DNA of 64,000 nt from Novosphingobium sp. (GCF_027486195.1 NZ_JAIXPP010000009.1:57807-121806), one strand, 5' to 3'; numbered from the stretch's first letter, positions 19,901-27,677 are shown. Notes: generated from the sequence alone by a model not told the origin. Numbers and translations: made by a program.

Positions 19901-19987
19901 CAGACCTCGCACCCGTTCTACTGGGCTGCCTTCGTCGTGGTGGGCGACGCTGCCAAGCCTGCTGTGGCCGCGGCAACACCGCGCTGA
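16913..19987 (+). CDS. Exported CHAT-domain protease-like protein of the TPS operon
   Basis: Protein of 1024 residues starting at GTG in a GTGA overlap with the exoprotein stop. A signal peptide (residues 1-25) indicates export, which is unusual for CHAT proteins. Next is an N-terminal domain with four cysteines (45, 68, 105 and 124), probably two disulfides. The middle is helical and TPR-like (about residues 200-620, e.g. NEGLQQSNLGNFDTAARLFGES). The C-terminal CHAT domain (caspase-like, clan CD) has His863 in LHFATHG and Cys912 in LSACDTAG, so both catalytic residues are intact, as are ASHWPVPD and HPFYWAAFVVVGD. The substrate is unknown; the adjacent exoprotein or transporter is the obvious candidate. 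A homologue with the same layout lies at 55185-58355. Confidence 0.85.
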   Translation: MKRVIGLLASLAAAAGALVPVDLAAREVPISVRSTFRLGSAGVICSAQFAPRDPRLSGMFDRGYTISCRDAAGPVGTLIAVRHAFPIDAAPLAGVPASAGLQRACGAPGGAVIEALGNAKAMICRDPASGLDYRRYALVRGDTSYFVEGLAAYDAALRLALASVVLNKAMPGEIKVATTEVTDAAAFARLQAGLLDPLGVRGEGYLRNNGSSFAESAAFFEVLAEKARSRRGEQAEMAEALANEGLQQSNLGNFDTAARLFGESERAQLAGDGLGQRLLRNYRALDQLNQRRPDASAAELARPVDPVNAVFNSTKLADGEINLPLSDAINREGSAARRMGTPDPSLTRAEKAEILDGQAIAIAATAARMAGRTDDAAAGFAKARERLGAVRGGQVASIIWLSAEIDIEMAGIAGAAGRRSEADAGFDRAIAALEATYPASPAVLSAKARKAAFLLAAGDRAAAAKLFGAVVEESAAVPDSGTTLRDLLAPYFALLAGEGGEPSARASAAFAAAQVLERPGVAQTQAILARQLAKGNDAAAALFRLSLARSRDIARAEGEVARLGALGNPGAAEMAELGSQQGTLAALRREQTEILAKLAAYPRYTALAPKRVSLAELQAALKSGEAYFKLVAVGQDLYGLYATAGSARLYAVPLTRSEMARDVQNIRNSIVTIENGKAVNRPFDLDRSRGLYKALFGPVDAELGGVRHLVFEPDAAMLQLPPAVLVTADAGIAAYKARTVDIDADAFDFTGIAWFGRGRAISIAVSPRAFLDLRALTPSTARRPYLGLGSNAAPQQRPVTAVADSCDWPLAVWQRPVKPDELLFAAKALGSMSVVKTGGSFTDTGLLDDPSLDQYRVLHFATHGLVSAPRKDCPARPALVTSFAAKGSDGLLSFREIFDLKLDADLVILSACDTAGMATVAASREAGVTTGGNYALDGLVRAFTGAGARAVIASHWPVPDDFNATRRLIGGLIAGKAGDSVGDALAGAEAALMDDPQTSHPFYWAAFVVVGDAAKPAVAAATPR

Positions 19988-20164
19988 GCGATCATCCGGG
20001 GGTAACGGCTTTAGGGGCTGGACCAAATCCCTTCGCTGTTGCACAATGAACTTGTGAGATGAGGTCATGCCTGCGAGTCATGGCTTTGCTCATCAGGACC
20101 GGTTCGGGCCGCCATGGCCTTCGCAAAGAGGAGATCGCCGCAACCATTGTCTTGATGACCGCAT

Positions 20165-20400
20165 GGGAGAGTCCGGATGGAACCTGTGTTTCGATCCGGC
20201 GCCGACGGAGCAACCCCCCAGGAAACTCTCAGGCACCAGGAACCGTGTGGTCTTGACACTCTGGAGAGTGATGGCGCGGCGGGCTCAATGCCCTGGCGCA
20301 GCCATCCGCCGACGGAGAAAGCCGTAGTGTAGGGTCATGTGCAGCACGCGCGTGATACCGAAACGGTCAAGCTCTCAGGCACAAGCGACAGAGATGGGGA
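20165..20400 (+). promoter_or_regulatory. Tandem glycine riboswitch
   Basis: Two consecutive glycine-aptamer signatures lie in the 479-nt leader of the downstream oxidase gene. Aptamer 1 has GGGAGAG (20165-20171), the core GCCGACGGAG (20201-20210) and the closing CTCTCAGGCAC (20226-20236). Aptamer 2 repeats them as GGAGAG (20263-20268), GCCGACGGAG (20308-20317) and CTCTCAGGCAC (20372-20382), followed by GACAGAG (20387-20393). The paired GAGAG/CTCTC P1 stems and the identical cores match the established tandem glycine riboswitch, which senses glycine. No strong terminator is visible between aptamer 2 and the ATG, so control may be at translation. In known cases of this class glycine usually turns expression on. 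Confidence 0.9.
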
Positions 20401-20466
20401 AATGAACGCCGCACTGGTCCTTACGGGCCGGTTGAGACTCATTTCACTCATCATGGAGCACAGCTC

Positions 20467-21720
20467 ATGTCGCATTTTGCGGTTATCGGCGCCGGTATTA
20501 CCGGCATTACCACGGCTTACGCGCTGCTTGAACGCGGCCATCACGTCACTGTCATCGATCGGCAGCCCCTTCCGGCCATGGAAACCTCGTTCGCCAATGG
20601 CGGGCAGCTTTCGGCCAGCAATGCCGAGGTGTGGAATTCGGTTGGCACCGTGTTCAAGGGCCTGCGCTGGATGGCGCGGCGCGATGCCCCGCTGCTGTTC
20701 AACCCGCGTCCGGGCTGGCACAAGTTCTCGTGGATTGCCGAATTTCTCGGTGCGATCCCCCGGCACGATGTCAACACGATGGAAACGGTGCGGCTTGCAA
20801 TCGAGGCGCGCAAGTACCTGTTCGATCTTGCAGAACGCGAAGGTATCGATTTCGACTGCGAGAAGCGCGGCATCCTCCATATCTACCGCAACGCCGCCAG
20901 CTTTGCCGATGTTGCGCGCACCAACGAGCTAGTCCGTGCCGGCGGGCTGGACCGCTTTCAGGTGACACCTGAGGAAATGCGCCGGATCGATCCCACGGTG
21001 ACCGGTGACTACTGCGGCGGATACTTCACGCCCTCCGACGCGACCGGCGATATTTGCAAGTTCACCCGCGGCCTTGCCGCCGCGTGCGAGCGCAAGGGCG
21101 CGGTGCTCCAGCTTGATCGCGCGGTGCAGGCGATTGCCGTCCATGAGCGCGGCGTCACCATCCGCACCGCCAGCCTGACCGATGCACGGGTCGAGGATGT
21201 CGGCCATTTCGACGGGCTGGTGATCTGCGCCGGGGTAGGCAGCCGCCGCCTTGCCGCGATGATCGGGGACCGGGTCAATATCTATCCGGTCAAGGGCTAT
21301 TCGATCACTGTCATGCTGCGCGACGAGGCGAGTCAGGCGGCAGCGCCGTGGGTCAGCCTGCTTGATGAGGACGCCAAGATCGTCACCTCGCGGCTTGGCA
21401 AGGACCGCTTCCGCGTTGCCGGCACAGCCGAATTCAATGGCGAGAACCGCGATATCCGCGCCGACCGCATCGCGCCGCTGGTGCAGTGGGTGCGCCAGCT
21501 CTTCCCCGGTGTCGGCGTCGGTGAAGTCCTGCCCTGGGCCGGGCTGCGGCCCATGCTGCCCGACATGATGCCGCGCGTTGGCGCCGGACGGCGTTCGCGC
21601 GTGTTCTACAACACCGGCCACGGCCATCTGGGCTGGACGCTGAGCGCGGTGACGGCCCAGATGGTGGCCGCCACCATCGATCAGTCGCTCGAGACCGAAG
21701 CCGCGCTTCGCGTGGCCTGA
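20467..21720 (+). CDS. dadA: DadA-type D-amino-acid dehydrogenase / glycine-oxidase-like flavoenzyme
   Basis: FAD-dependent DAO-superfamily oxidoreductase of 417 residues, the usual DadA length. It deaminates D-amino acids and feeds electrons to the respiratory chain. The N-terminal dinucleotide-binding motif VIGAGITGITTAYALLERG is clear (GxGxxG at residues 8-13), followed by the family signature SFANGGQLSASNAEVWN. The C-terminal FAD-contact region is NTGHGHLGWTLSAVTAQM. GGAG lies 8 nt before the ATG. The tandem glycine riboswitch in the leader implies that this enzyme helps dispose of glycine or related amino acids. Glycine oxidase activity is therefore an alternative to D-alanine oxidation. 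A hairpin terminator follows 33 nt after the stop, so the gene is monocistronic. Confidence 0.9.
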   Translation: MSHFAVIGAGITGITTAYALLERGHHVTVIDRQPLPAMETSFANGGQLSASNAEVWNSVGTVFKGLRWMARRDAPLLFNPRPGWHKFSWIAEFLGAIPRHDVNTMETVRLAIEARKYLFDLAEREGIDFDCEKRGILHIYRNAASFADVARTNELVRAGGLDRFQVTPEEMRRIDPTVTGDYCGGYFTPSDATGDICKFTRGLAAACERKGAVLQLDRAVQAIAVHERGVTIRTASLTDARVEDVGHFDGLVICAGVGSRRLAAMIGDRVNIYPVKGYSITVMLRDEASQAAAPWVSLLDEDAKIVTSRLGKDRFRVAGTAEFNGENRDIRADRIAPLVQWVRQLFPGVGVGEVLPWAGLRPMLPDMMPRVGAGRRSRVFYNTGHGHLGWTLSAVTAQMVAATIDQSLETEAALRVA

Positions 21721-21753
21721 GGCGAGCGGACCTAAGTAGAAAACCGCATGCGC

Positions 21754-21806
21754 GGCCCGGTGATCCTGCTTGCCTAAAAGGCAGGGTTACCGGGCCGTTC
21801 TTCCTT
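21754..21806 (+). terminator. Rho-independent terminator after dadA
   Basis: GGCCCGGT (from 21754) pairs with ACCGGGCC (ending 21796), and an inner CCTGC/TTGCC...GGCAGG stem lies within the hairpin. The hairpin is followed by GTTCTTCCTT. The stem is long and GC-rich and the tail is T-rich, so it should work as an intrinsic terminator for the riboswitch-dadA transcript. Confidence 0.75.
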
Positions 21807-21847
21807 GTGAGCAGGGATCATCCGATCCTGAGCAGGGAACACGCGCC

Positions 21848-22171
21848 ATGCTGGTCAAGCACGCTGCTGTAGACAAGGCCAATCCGTGGGGTTCTGCGCC
21901 AAGCAGGCCGGTGATCATTGCCGCCTACCGCCGCGGCATATTGCGGGCGAAGGTTGCCTTGAGCGACCTGACCTGCCGCTCGGCGCGCATTGATTCGATG
22001 GACGCCGTAAAGCCCGGCATGCTGGTGTGGATCACGCTGCCGGGCCTTGAAGCCCGCCCTGCCACTGTTGATTGGACGAGCGGCTTCACTGCCGGCCTGC
22101 GCTTCGAGGCACCGCTGCACCCGGCCGTGCTCGACGCGATCCTTGATGGCCGGATCGGCTCGGTCCATTGA
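21848..22171 (+). CDS. PilZ-like small protein
   Basis: Protein of 107 residues. The start at 21848 has AGGGA about 9 nt upstream; the open frame extends 78 nt further, but through the dadA terminator hairpin, so the longer form is unlikely. The pattern of short beta strands (AKVALSDLTCRSARIDS, KPGMLVWITLPGLEARPATVDWTSGFTAGLRFEAPLHPAVLDAIL, here broken as GMLVWITLPGLE and FTAGLRFEAPLHPAVLD) matches the degenerate PilZ-domain proteins common in sphingomonads. The RxxxR and D/NxSxxG c-di-GMP motifs are not well preserved, so nucleotide binding is doubtful. No partner gene is apparent; it sits between the dadA terminator and a convergent methyltransferase. Confidence 0.6.
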   Translation: MLVKHAAVDKANPWGSAPSRPVIIAAYRRGILRAKVALSDLTCRSARIDSMDAVKPGMLVWITLPGLEARPATVDWTSGFTAGLRFEAPLHPAVLDAILDGRIGSVH

Positions 22172-22243
22172 CCTTGCGCGTTGGCCGATCCCGTTCGGCC
22201 AACCTTCCATCGGCGCGAAATGCGGGTTCGCTCCCTCCTGACC

Positions 22244-23674
22244 CTAGCTATCCGGGGACAGGGCCAACATTCCCACGCGGGCGAGCTGCTGCAAGCCGAG
22301 GTTGACATCGATCTCTGAAGACAAGCCCATGCGGCGGGCATCGGCTGCGATCTCGGCTGCGGTGCGGGTGCCGTCCATCAGGGCCATCAGGCGGCGCGGT
22401 GCGTCGTCGGTCAGATGGACGACGCGGTGGTCCATCGTGACGAGGTTGGGCACCTCATGCGCAAGCAGGGCGCGTACCAGCGCGCTGACCACGGGCCGTT
22501 CGCCCGGTAGCAATGCGCCGGGAAACGGTAGTGAATGGGGTTCGATGATCCCCTGGTTGATCAATTCGAGAATGGCGGCTGCGTGGTCCTCCGAAGCTGC
22601 AAGGTCGGCCAGTGGAAACCGCGCCGGCGCAATGCGCACCAGCTTTTCAAGAAAATCGGCGAGGACGGGATCATCAAGCTGGAAGCTGCCGGCACTTGAT
22701 GTGAATTCGCTTTCGCTGGTCCGTCGCAGGCTGTCCGGCACACCCGCCAGAAGCGTGCCGAGCCATGCAGGATCGGGAACGCGGGCCGGATGCCGCTCGG
22801 GGCGCACGAAGAGCGATTGGTGAAAGAAACAGACTTCGTCGTTGTCGCGGCGCTGCGCACGCCGCACGGTCTCACGATCGTCGACCTGTTCGCCCGGAAA
22901 GCCGTGAAACAGTCCGCCGGGCTGCGCTTCTGTAAGGTAGGCCAGATTGTGGGCCGCTGCCTCTTCCGCCACCGTCTGCAGCGCTTTGGGATCGTAGACC
23001 GGGCCGAGTTCGTCGTGGAACAGGGTGTGGCGGTCCTTGCCGACAGTCAGCCGCGCCGCTCGGCGCAACGCTGCCTGAGAGACCGAATCATCGTCGCGCG
23101 GTTGGCCGAACGCGTTCAGCACCTCGATCGCACGGTCGATCCGCGCTTCCGGATCGTTCACGCCCTCGAGTTCGAACAGCAGCATGTCCCGCAGGGCCAT
23201 GCGCAAGTGCCCGCCGGGCAGCGCGTTGTAACTGATGAAGACAATGCCCTGCGGCGACAGCACACGGTCGATCAACGCCAGCGTAGCCTGCTGGACATGG
23301 GGTGGCACCCACGCATACAGGCCATGCGCAATCACGTAGTCGAACGGCCCCTCCATCGAACCGGCTGCTTCGAGGATATCAGTGGTTTCGATCCGCACAT
23401 TGGCCAGCCCGGCCGAGGCTATCAAGGCCTGACCGTGCGCAACCGCACTCGCGGCAAGGTCGAACGAAACGAACTGCGCCCCGGGATAGGCGGCTGCCAT
23501 TGCCAGCACGTTGAGCCCATCGCCGCCGGCAATCTCCAGCACGCGCGCACTGCGCGGATCAGCTGCGTCGAGACCATGCAACCGAGCGATCGCGGCCAGA
23601 TGTTCAGGCGTGGTGGTGCGGTAAACCGCTGATGGATAATGAACCCTGTCGTAACTCGTCGTGCGGTCATCCAA
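22244..23674 (-). CDS. Class I SAM-dependent methyltransferase with regulatory domain
   Basis: Cytoplasmic methyltransferase of about 476 residues. The SAM-binding motif I reads VLEIAGGDGLN (about residues 46-56), followed by QFVSFDLAASAV and the motif FDYVIAHGLYAWVP. The central part resembles the methyltransferase regulatory domain that accompanies these enzymes (e.g. ALRDMLLFELEGVNDPEARI and HDELGPVYDPKAL). The C-terminal end looks like a winged-helix or PqqD-like module (LMDGTRTAAEIAADARRMG). The open frame runs far upstream through the divergent FHA gene, so the start must be internal. There is no ATG near the expected N-terminus. The TTG at 23674, with GAGAG about 8 nt upstream, is my best guess. 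The substrate is unknown. The divergent 70-nt promoter region is shared with an FHA gene of the T6SS type, which hints at a link to signalling. Confidence 0.75.
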   Translation of the reverse strand: MDDRTTSYDRVHYPSAVYRTTTPEHLAAIARLHGLDAADPRSARVLEIAGGDGLNVLAMAAAYPGAQFVSFDLAASAVAHGQALIASAGLANVRIETTDILEAAGSMEGPFDYVIAHGLYAWVPPHVQQATLALIDRVLSPQGIVFISYNALPGGHLRMALRDMLLFELEGVNDPEARIDRAIEVLNAFGQPRDDDSVSQAALRRAARLTVGKDRHTLFHDELGPVYDPKALQTVAEEAAAHNLAYLTEAQPGGLFHGFPGEQVDDRETVRRAQRRDNDEVCFFHQSLFVRPERHPARVPDPAWLGTLLAGVPDSLRRTSESEFTSSAGSFQLDDPVLADFLEKLVRIAPARFPLADLAASEDHAAAILELINQGIIEPHSLPFPGALLPGERPVVSALVRALLAHEVPNLVTMDHRVVHLTDDAPRRLMALMDGTRTAAEIAADARRMGLSSEIDVNLGLQQLARVGMLALSPDS

Positions 23675-23744
23675 GGTCTGGTCTCTCGCTATTGCGCAAA
23701 GTTTGCGTCCAACTAATAATGCGGCTGCAAACACCGGAGGCAAA

Positions 23745-24686
23745 ATGCCGCTTATTCTCGCCGTGCGCAAGTATCCGGGGACACAACCGCCAGCCCCGCT
23801 GCAACTGGAGTGCGGAGAGGCGAGCGTGGGGCGCGGTGCAGGAGCGGACCTCCTGCTCGAGGATCTCTCGGTCTCGCGCCGACATTGCACCATTGCCGGT
23901 GAAGGTCTGGCCTGGCGGATTACCGATACCAGCACAGGGGGGACCCTGATCAACGGGCACCGGCTTGCTGCGCCGCACATGCTGCGCCATGGCGATGTGA
24001 TCGGCGTGGGCGGCTGCGAGATCGTGGCGATGCTGCAGGATGCCAGCCAGTCCGCCCCCGCTCCTGCCGCGCGAGACAGCTGGGGCCGGTCGGCCAGCGC
24101 AGCACCGATTTCCGCGCCGTCTGGTTCGGCCGCTCCCATTCCCACTGGGTGGAGCGCCGCACCATCGACTTCCCCGGCAGCTGCCCTCCCGCTGCAGGCA
24201 GGCGATGCTGTGGGTGTGCTGCTTCAGGCCGCCGGGCTTTCGCGCGCGCAGGTGACTGCGCCCGACGCGCAAGTGCTGGCTGCATGTGGGGCGCTGCTGC
24301 GTGCCGTGGTGGGAAGTTTTGCGGCGCAGGCGCAGGATCGGGCGAAAGCGCGGGCCGATCTGGGCATAGCGGCAGAAACCGATCCACCCCTGCCGCCCGA
24401 GGCGATGTTGCAGCGCTTGCTGGCGCTTCCTCCGGCAGAGGCGCAGGCGCGCGTTACGGCTATGGCAGGCGCGATCGACGCGCATCAGCGTGCTCTGCAT
24501 GGCGCCTTGCAGACAAGCCTGCATCATGCGCTCGACCAGTTCGCGCCGGCCTCGATCAAGACGAGCGCGCGCAGCGAGGCCGAAGCGTGGCGTGCCTACG
24601 TGCAGGCGTTCGGTGCGAAAGACGGCTTCGTCGAAGTGTTCGCCAAAGCCTTTGCGCAGCGTTACGCGGCTGCGGTCAAAGGCTGA
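23745..24686 (+). CDS. FHA-domain protein of the type VI secretion kind
   Basis: Protein of 313 residues. An N-terminal forkhead-associated domain (about residues 1-95) binds phosphothreonine peptides; its hallmarks are VGRGAGADLLLEDLSVSRRH (Gly, Arg, Ser, Arg-His) and GGTLINGHRL. An Ala/Pro/Ser linker is followed by a helical C-terminal domain (about 150-313; LLRAVVGSFAAQAQDRAKAR, HHALDQFAPASIK, AYVQAFGAKDGFVEVFAKAF) similar to the C-terminal region of TagH/ImpI proteins. GGAGG lies 4 nt before the ATG and fixes the start, since the longer frame runs into the methyltransferase gene. It converges on the kinase gene (24711-26783), its likely phosphorylating partner. It is a paralogue of the longer TagH-like protein at 46002. 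Confidence 0.82.
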   Translation: MPLILAVRKYPGTQPPAPLQLECGEASVGRGAGADLLLEDLSVSRRHCTIAGEGLAWRITDTSTGGTLINGHRLAAPHMLRHGDVIGVGGCEIVAMLQDASQSAPAPAARDSWGRSASAAPISAPSGSAAPIPTGWSAAPSTSPAAALPLQAGDAVGVLLQAAGLSRAQVTAPDAQVLAACGALLRAVVGSFAAQAQDRAKARADLGIAAETDPPLPPEAMLQRLLALPPAEAQARVTAMAGAIDAHQRALHGALQTSLHHALDQFAPASIKTSARSEAEAWRAYVQAFGAKDGFVEVFAKAFAQRYAAAVKG

Positions 24687-24710
24687 ACGCCTTTTCCAGC
24701 GGGACCTGCC

Positions 24711-26783
24711 TTACTGGGTTGTGGTCGCCGGAGAACCGCCAGCTGCAGCATTGGGCTGAGAATCGACGAACTTGTACCAGACGATCTGGACCTTCCAGCC
24801 GTTGGCCTTGGCTTTCGCTTCGAACGCGGCCTTGCCGCCCGCGCTGACGAGATCGCTTAGCGCATCTTTGGTGAAGCCGCCTGAACCGGTAATCAACACA
24901 ACGCCCGCCCAACCGGGCTGCGCGTTGGCATCGGCGCTCATGCGATAGGTATCATCGCCGGGCAAGCGCTGGATGGCTGATCCGACAGCGCCCTGGAATT
25001 CCGCTCTGGTCAGCGTGATCGGCGTGATGACATTCGATTTTTCGATCGAGTAGAGCGCAAAATCGCCCGAGATGCCTGCCAACGAGAAATCGGTGATGAC
25101 CTTCGCGCCGACCTGGCCCGGATAGTAGCTTTCCGGCGGCAGGGTATCGAGTTCGTACTCGGGCTGCTTGCGCGTGATGTGAATGGGCGGGCCGGCGCGG
25201 AACTTGTTGAGTTCGTCGAGAACCGGGCAGAAACTGTCGTCGATCCGCGCAATCCCGGTGAAATCGCTGCCGGCTTCCACACCCAGGCTCTTTGCGGCCT
25301 GGATGATGCCGTTTTCGGCATCGAGTGGCGCGCCGGCGACACCCGACCCGGTGAAGGAAACGCCCGCCCCGTCGCGATTGACGTCGACCGTCATCCACGA
25401 GCAGGGGATCGACGGCAGCGCGGTCTGAACCGCTGCGTCGATCTTTTCGATAGGCACATTGGAAGCTGCCGGAGCGCCGCTGGCGGCTTCAGGCACAGGT
25501 GCCTTCGACCCGCCACTCATCGTCATGTAGCCGATCCCGCCCAGCAGCGTGATCGCCAAAAGCGCCCCGCCGCCGATGAGCACGGGCTTGGGTGGCAGGC
25601 TGGGTCCGGAACCCGAAGGCTTCGTTGCGCCGGTCGCGCCGGCAGTCTTGCCGCCGCCCGGCGCTGCCGAGCGCTTTGGCGCCTTGCCCGACATGGCCTG
25701 ATCCAGCGCAGTGATCACCGCATCCATCGACCGCAGCCGCTTTTGCGAATCGGCGACCAGCATCTGGTCCACCACCTTGCGGACGCGCGGCGGAATCGAG
25801 CTTGTGTCGATACCGTTCCGGCGCTTCATGATGGCTTCGGCAGGCAGGCCGCCAAGATCGGGTTTGCGCCCCTGCGCAAGGGCGAGGATCACCAGCCCGA
25901 GCGAGTAGACATCGGACCACGGGCCGATCTGCTTGTCGAAATCGCCCAGTTGCTCCGGGGCGACATAGCTGGGCTTGCCGGCAAAGCCATCGCCGATGAT
26001 CGTCTTGGAGCCCGGATCGGTTTCCTTCACGATGCCGAAATCGATGATCTTGGGCCGGTCCAGCCGGTCGCTATCGAGAATCACGTTGTCGGGCGAGATA
26101 TCGCGGTGGACGACGCCGAGCTCGTGAGCCTCGCGCAAGCCTTCGGCGAGCCTGCGCAGCAGCTCTGCGAGCTCATCCTCCGTCAGCGTCGATTTGCCGA
26201 CGATATCGGACAGGTTTTGCCCGCTGATGAAGCCGGTCGCGATGTAGTAGAAGCCCAGCTCCGGCTCCATCGCATAGCCGCGATAGCGCACCACGGCCGG
26301 ATGCGAGAGCTCCGTCAGTGCCTGCGCTTCCTTGCGGAACATCGCCATCACTTTGGGATCGGCGGACAGCTCCGGCAGGATGGTCTTGATCGCGACGCGC
26401 TCGCCGCTCGCGATGTTCACGCCTTCAAACACTTCACCCATGCCGCCGCGGGCCAGGAAGCGTTTGATCTCGAACATGTGGTTGAGAACGGTGCCGATTT
26501 CGAGCGAAGCCTGCTTGCCGCTTGCAGGACGCACGGGGGCAGGGGGCGCTGGTGCTGCCGGTTGCGCCGAAACCGGGATCGGTGCCATCAGCGGGGTGCC
26601 GAACGCGGGCGCCGCGCCGGAAGGCGGTTCCGAAGCCGCCGCGAAAACCGTTCCTTCTTCCTGTTCGTCTGATGTGCTTGCCGGATCGAGGTTCGGGCCG
26701 CCACCCTGCGCTTCGCCCGCTCCGCCCGGCGCCGGGGGAGAAGCGGAAGGCTGAAAGACCGTTTCGTCTCTTTCGTCGCTCAC
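24711..26783 (-). CDS. Membrane Ser/Thr protein kinase of the T6SS type (PpkA/Stk-like)
   Basis: Transmembrane Hanks-type kinase of 690 residues. An acidic, Pro/Ala-rich N-terminus (1-92) precedes the kinase domain (about 100-365). That domain has the Gly-rich loop RGGMGEV (112-118), Lys133 in VAIK, Glu152, the catalytic loop HRDISPDN (226-233, Asp228), DFG (248-250) and APE (275-277), so it should be active. A single transmembrane helix (401-421) leads to a periplasmic domain of about 270 residues that I do not recognise. The GTG start is 1 nt beyond the phosphatase stop, so the two genes are coupled. In known systems PpkA phosphorylates an FHA protein to switch on T6SS assembly. Here two FHA proteins (23745 and 46002) are candidate targets. 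Confidence 0.88.
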   Translation of the reverse strand: MSDERDETVFQPSASPPAPGGAGEAQGGGPNLDPASTSDEQEEGTVFAAASEPPSGAAPAFGTPLMAPIPVSAQPAAPAPPAPVRPASGKQASLEIGTVLNHMFEIKRFLARGGMGEVFEGVNIASGERVAIKTILPELSADPKVMAMFRKEAQALTELSHPAVVRYRGYAMEPELGFYYIATGFISGQNLSDIVGKSTLTEDELAELLRRLAEGLREAHELGVVHRDISPDNVILDSDRLDRPKIIDFGIVKETDPGSKTIIGDGFAGKPSYVAPEQLGDFDKQIGPWSDVYSLGLVILALAQGRKPDLGGLPAEAIMKRRNGIDTSSIPPRVRKVVDQMLVADSQKRLRSMDAVITALDQAMSGKAPKRSAAPGGGKTAGATGATKPSGSGPSLPPKPVLIGGGALLAITLLGGIGYMTMSGGSKAPVPEAASGAPAASNVPIEKIDAAVQTALPSIPCSWMTVDVNRDGAGVSFTGSGVAGAPLDAENGIIQAAKSLGVEAGSDFTGIARIDDSFCPVLDELNKFRAGPPIHITRKQPEYELDTLPPESYYPGQVGAKVITDFSLAGISGDFALYSIEKSNVITPITLTRAEFQGAVGSAIQRLPGDDTYRMSADANAQPGWAGVVLITGSGGFTKDALSDLVSAGGKAAFEAKAKANGWKVQIVWYKFVDSQPNAAAGGSPATTTQ

Positions 26784-26784
26784 G

Positions 26785-27573
26785 TCAGTTCTCCGCTCCG
26801 CCGAATTGGACCAAGGTCACTTCTGCGGTGGCCACGCCCACTACCGTTATGTTGTCTGGCGCGCCCAGTTCATGGCAGCGCGCAATCATCTGTCTGGCTG
26901 CCTCTTCAAATGGCTGACTGGCAAGTGCGTCCTGCATGGCGGCTTCCCCCATCACGCCATAGAGGCCGTCGCTGCACAGGATCAACAGATCCTCATCGCA
27001 CAGCGTTTCGATCATCGTATCGACATTGAGCGGACGGGCCACGCCGACCGCGCGCGTGAGCACGTTGCGCAATGGGTGAGTCGCGGCGGCGACTTCGTCG
27101 ATCACGCCGTGGTCCACCAGGTCCTGCACCTGGCTATGATCGCGGGTCAGCCGATAGAGGCGGCGATCGCGCAGCAGATAGGCGCGGCTATCCCCCACCC
27201 ATGCCACGCCGAAACGCTTGTCGCGCACGGCAAGAGCCACCGCTGTCGAACCCATCTGCTTGCCGACACGCTCGGATTCTTCGAGGATGCGCTCGTTGGC
27301 CTCGGTCAGCGCGCTGCGGATCGCTTCAAGCAGATCCTCCATGCCTTCGACGGCAGGAACGGCGGCAATCGCCTCCACAACCTGGCTCGAAGCCCAGTCG
27401 CCGCGTTCGAGGCCGCCCATTCCATCTGCCACCAGCCAGACGCGCGATCCGTCCGCAACGAGGTAGCTGTCTTCGTTATGCTTCCGAACTGCACCGGTAT
27501 CGGTCGCCGCCCAAGATTCCGTGCGAAATGGTATCACCGGTTCGCGCTCCCCGACTGTCTCGACAAAGGTCAT
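26785..27573 (-). CDS. PP2C-family Ser/Thr protein phosphatase (PppA/Stp-like)
   Basis: Cytoplasmic metal-dependent phosphatase of 262 residues. The PP2C metal-site motifs are all visible: RKHNEDSYL, WLVADGMGG, GVAWVGDSRAYLLRDRRLYRLTRDHS (read here as WVGDSRAYLL and LTRDHSQ), LILCSDGLYGV and the C-terminal APDNITVVGV. It is encoded 1 nt upstream of the kinase on the same strand. It is the expected antagonist that strips phosphate from the FHA target, as PppA does in Pseudomonas. The 104-nt gap to the divergent M23 peptidase holds the shared promoter region. Confidence 0.9.
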   Translation of the reverse strand: MTFVETVGEREPVIPFRTESWAATDTGAVRKHNEDSYLVADGSRVWLVADGMGGLERGDWASSQVVEAIAAVPAVEGMEDLLEAIRSALTEANERILEESERVGKQMGSTAVALAVRDKRFGVAWVGDSRAYLLRDRRLYRLTRDHSQVQDLVDHGVIDEVAAATHPLRNVLTRAVGVARPLNVDTMIETLCDEDLLILCSDGLYGVMGEAAMQDALASQPFEEAARQMIARCHELGAPDNITVVGVATAEVTLVQFGGAEN

Positions 27574-27677
27574 AGACTGGCGCCTCCATTCTCGGCAACA
27601 ATAACCGCCTGACGAGGAAGTCGGGATTTATTGTCTCGGATAATGCGCCTTGTCCGATCTCAGCGCGGGACGAAGCT

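Noticed and set aside
20059..20327. Short ORFs inside the dadA leader
   Set aside because: They overlap the glycine riboswitch aptamers, whose conserved RNA features explain the sequence better.
23675..24145. Long N-terminal extension of the methyltransferase frame
   Set aside because: It lies antisense to the FHA domain coding sequence and has no domain character.
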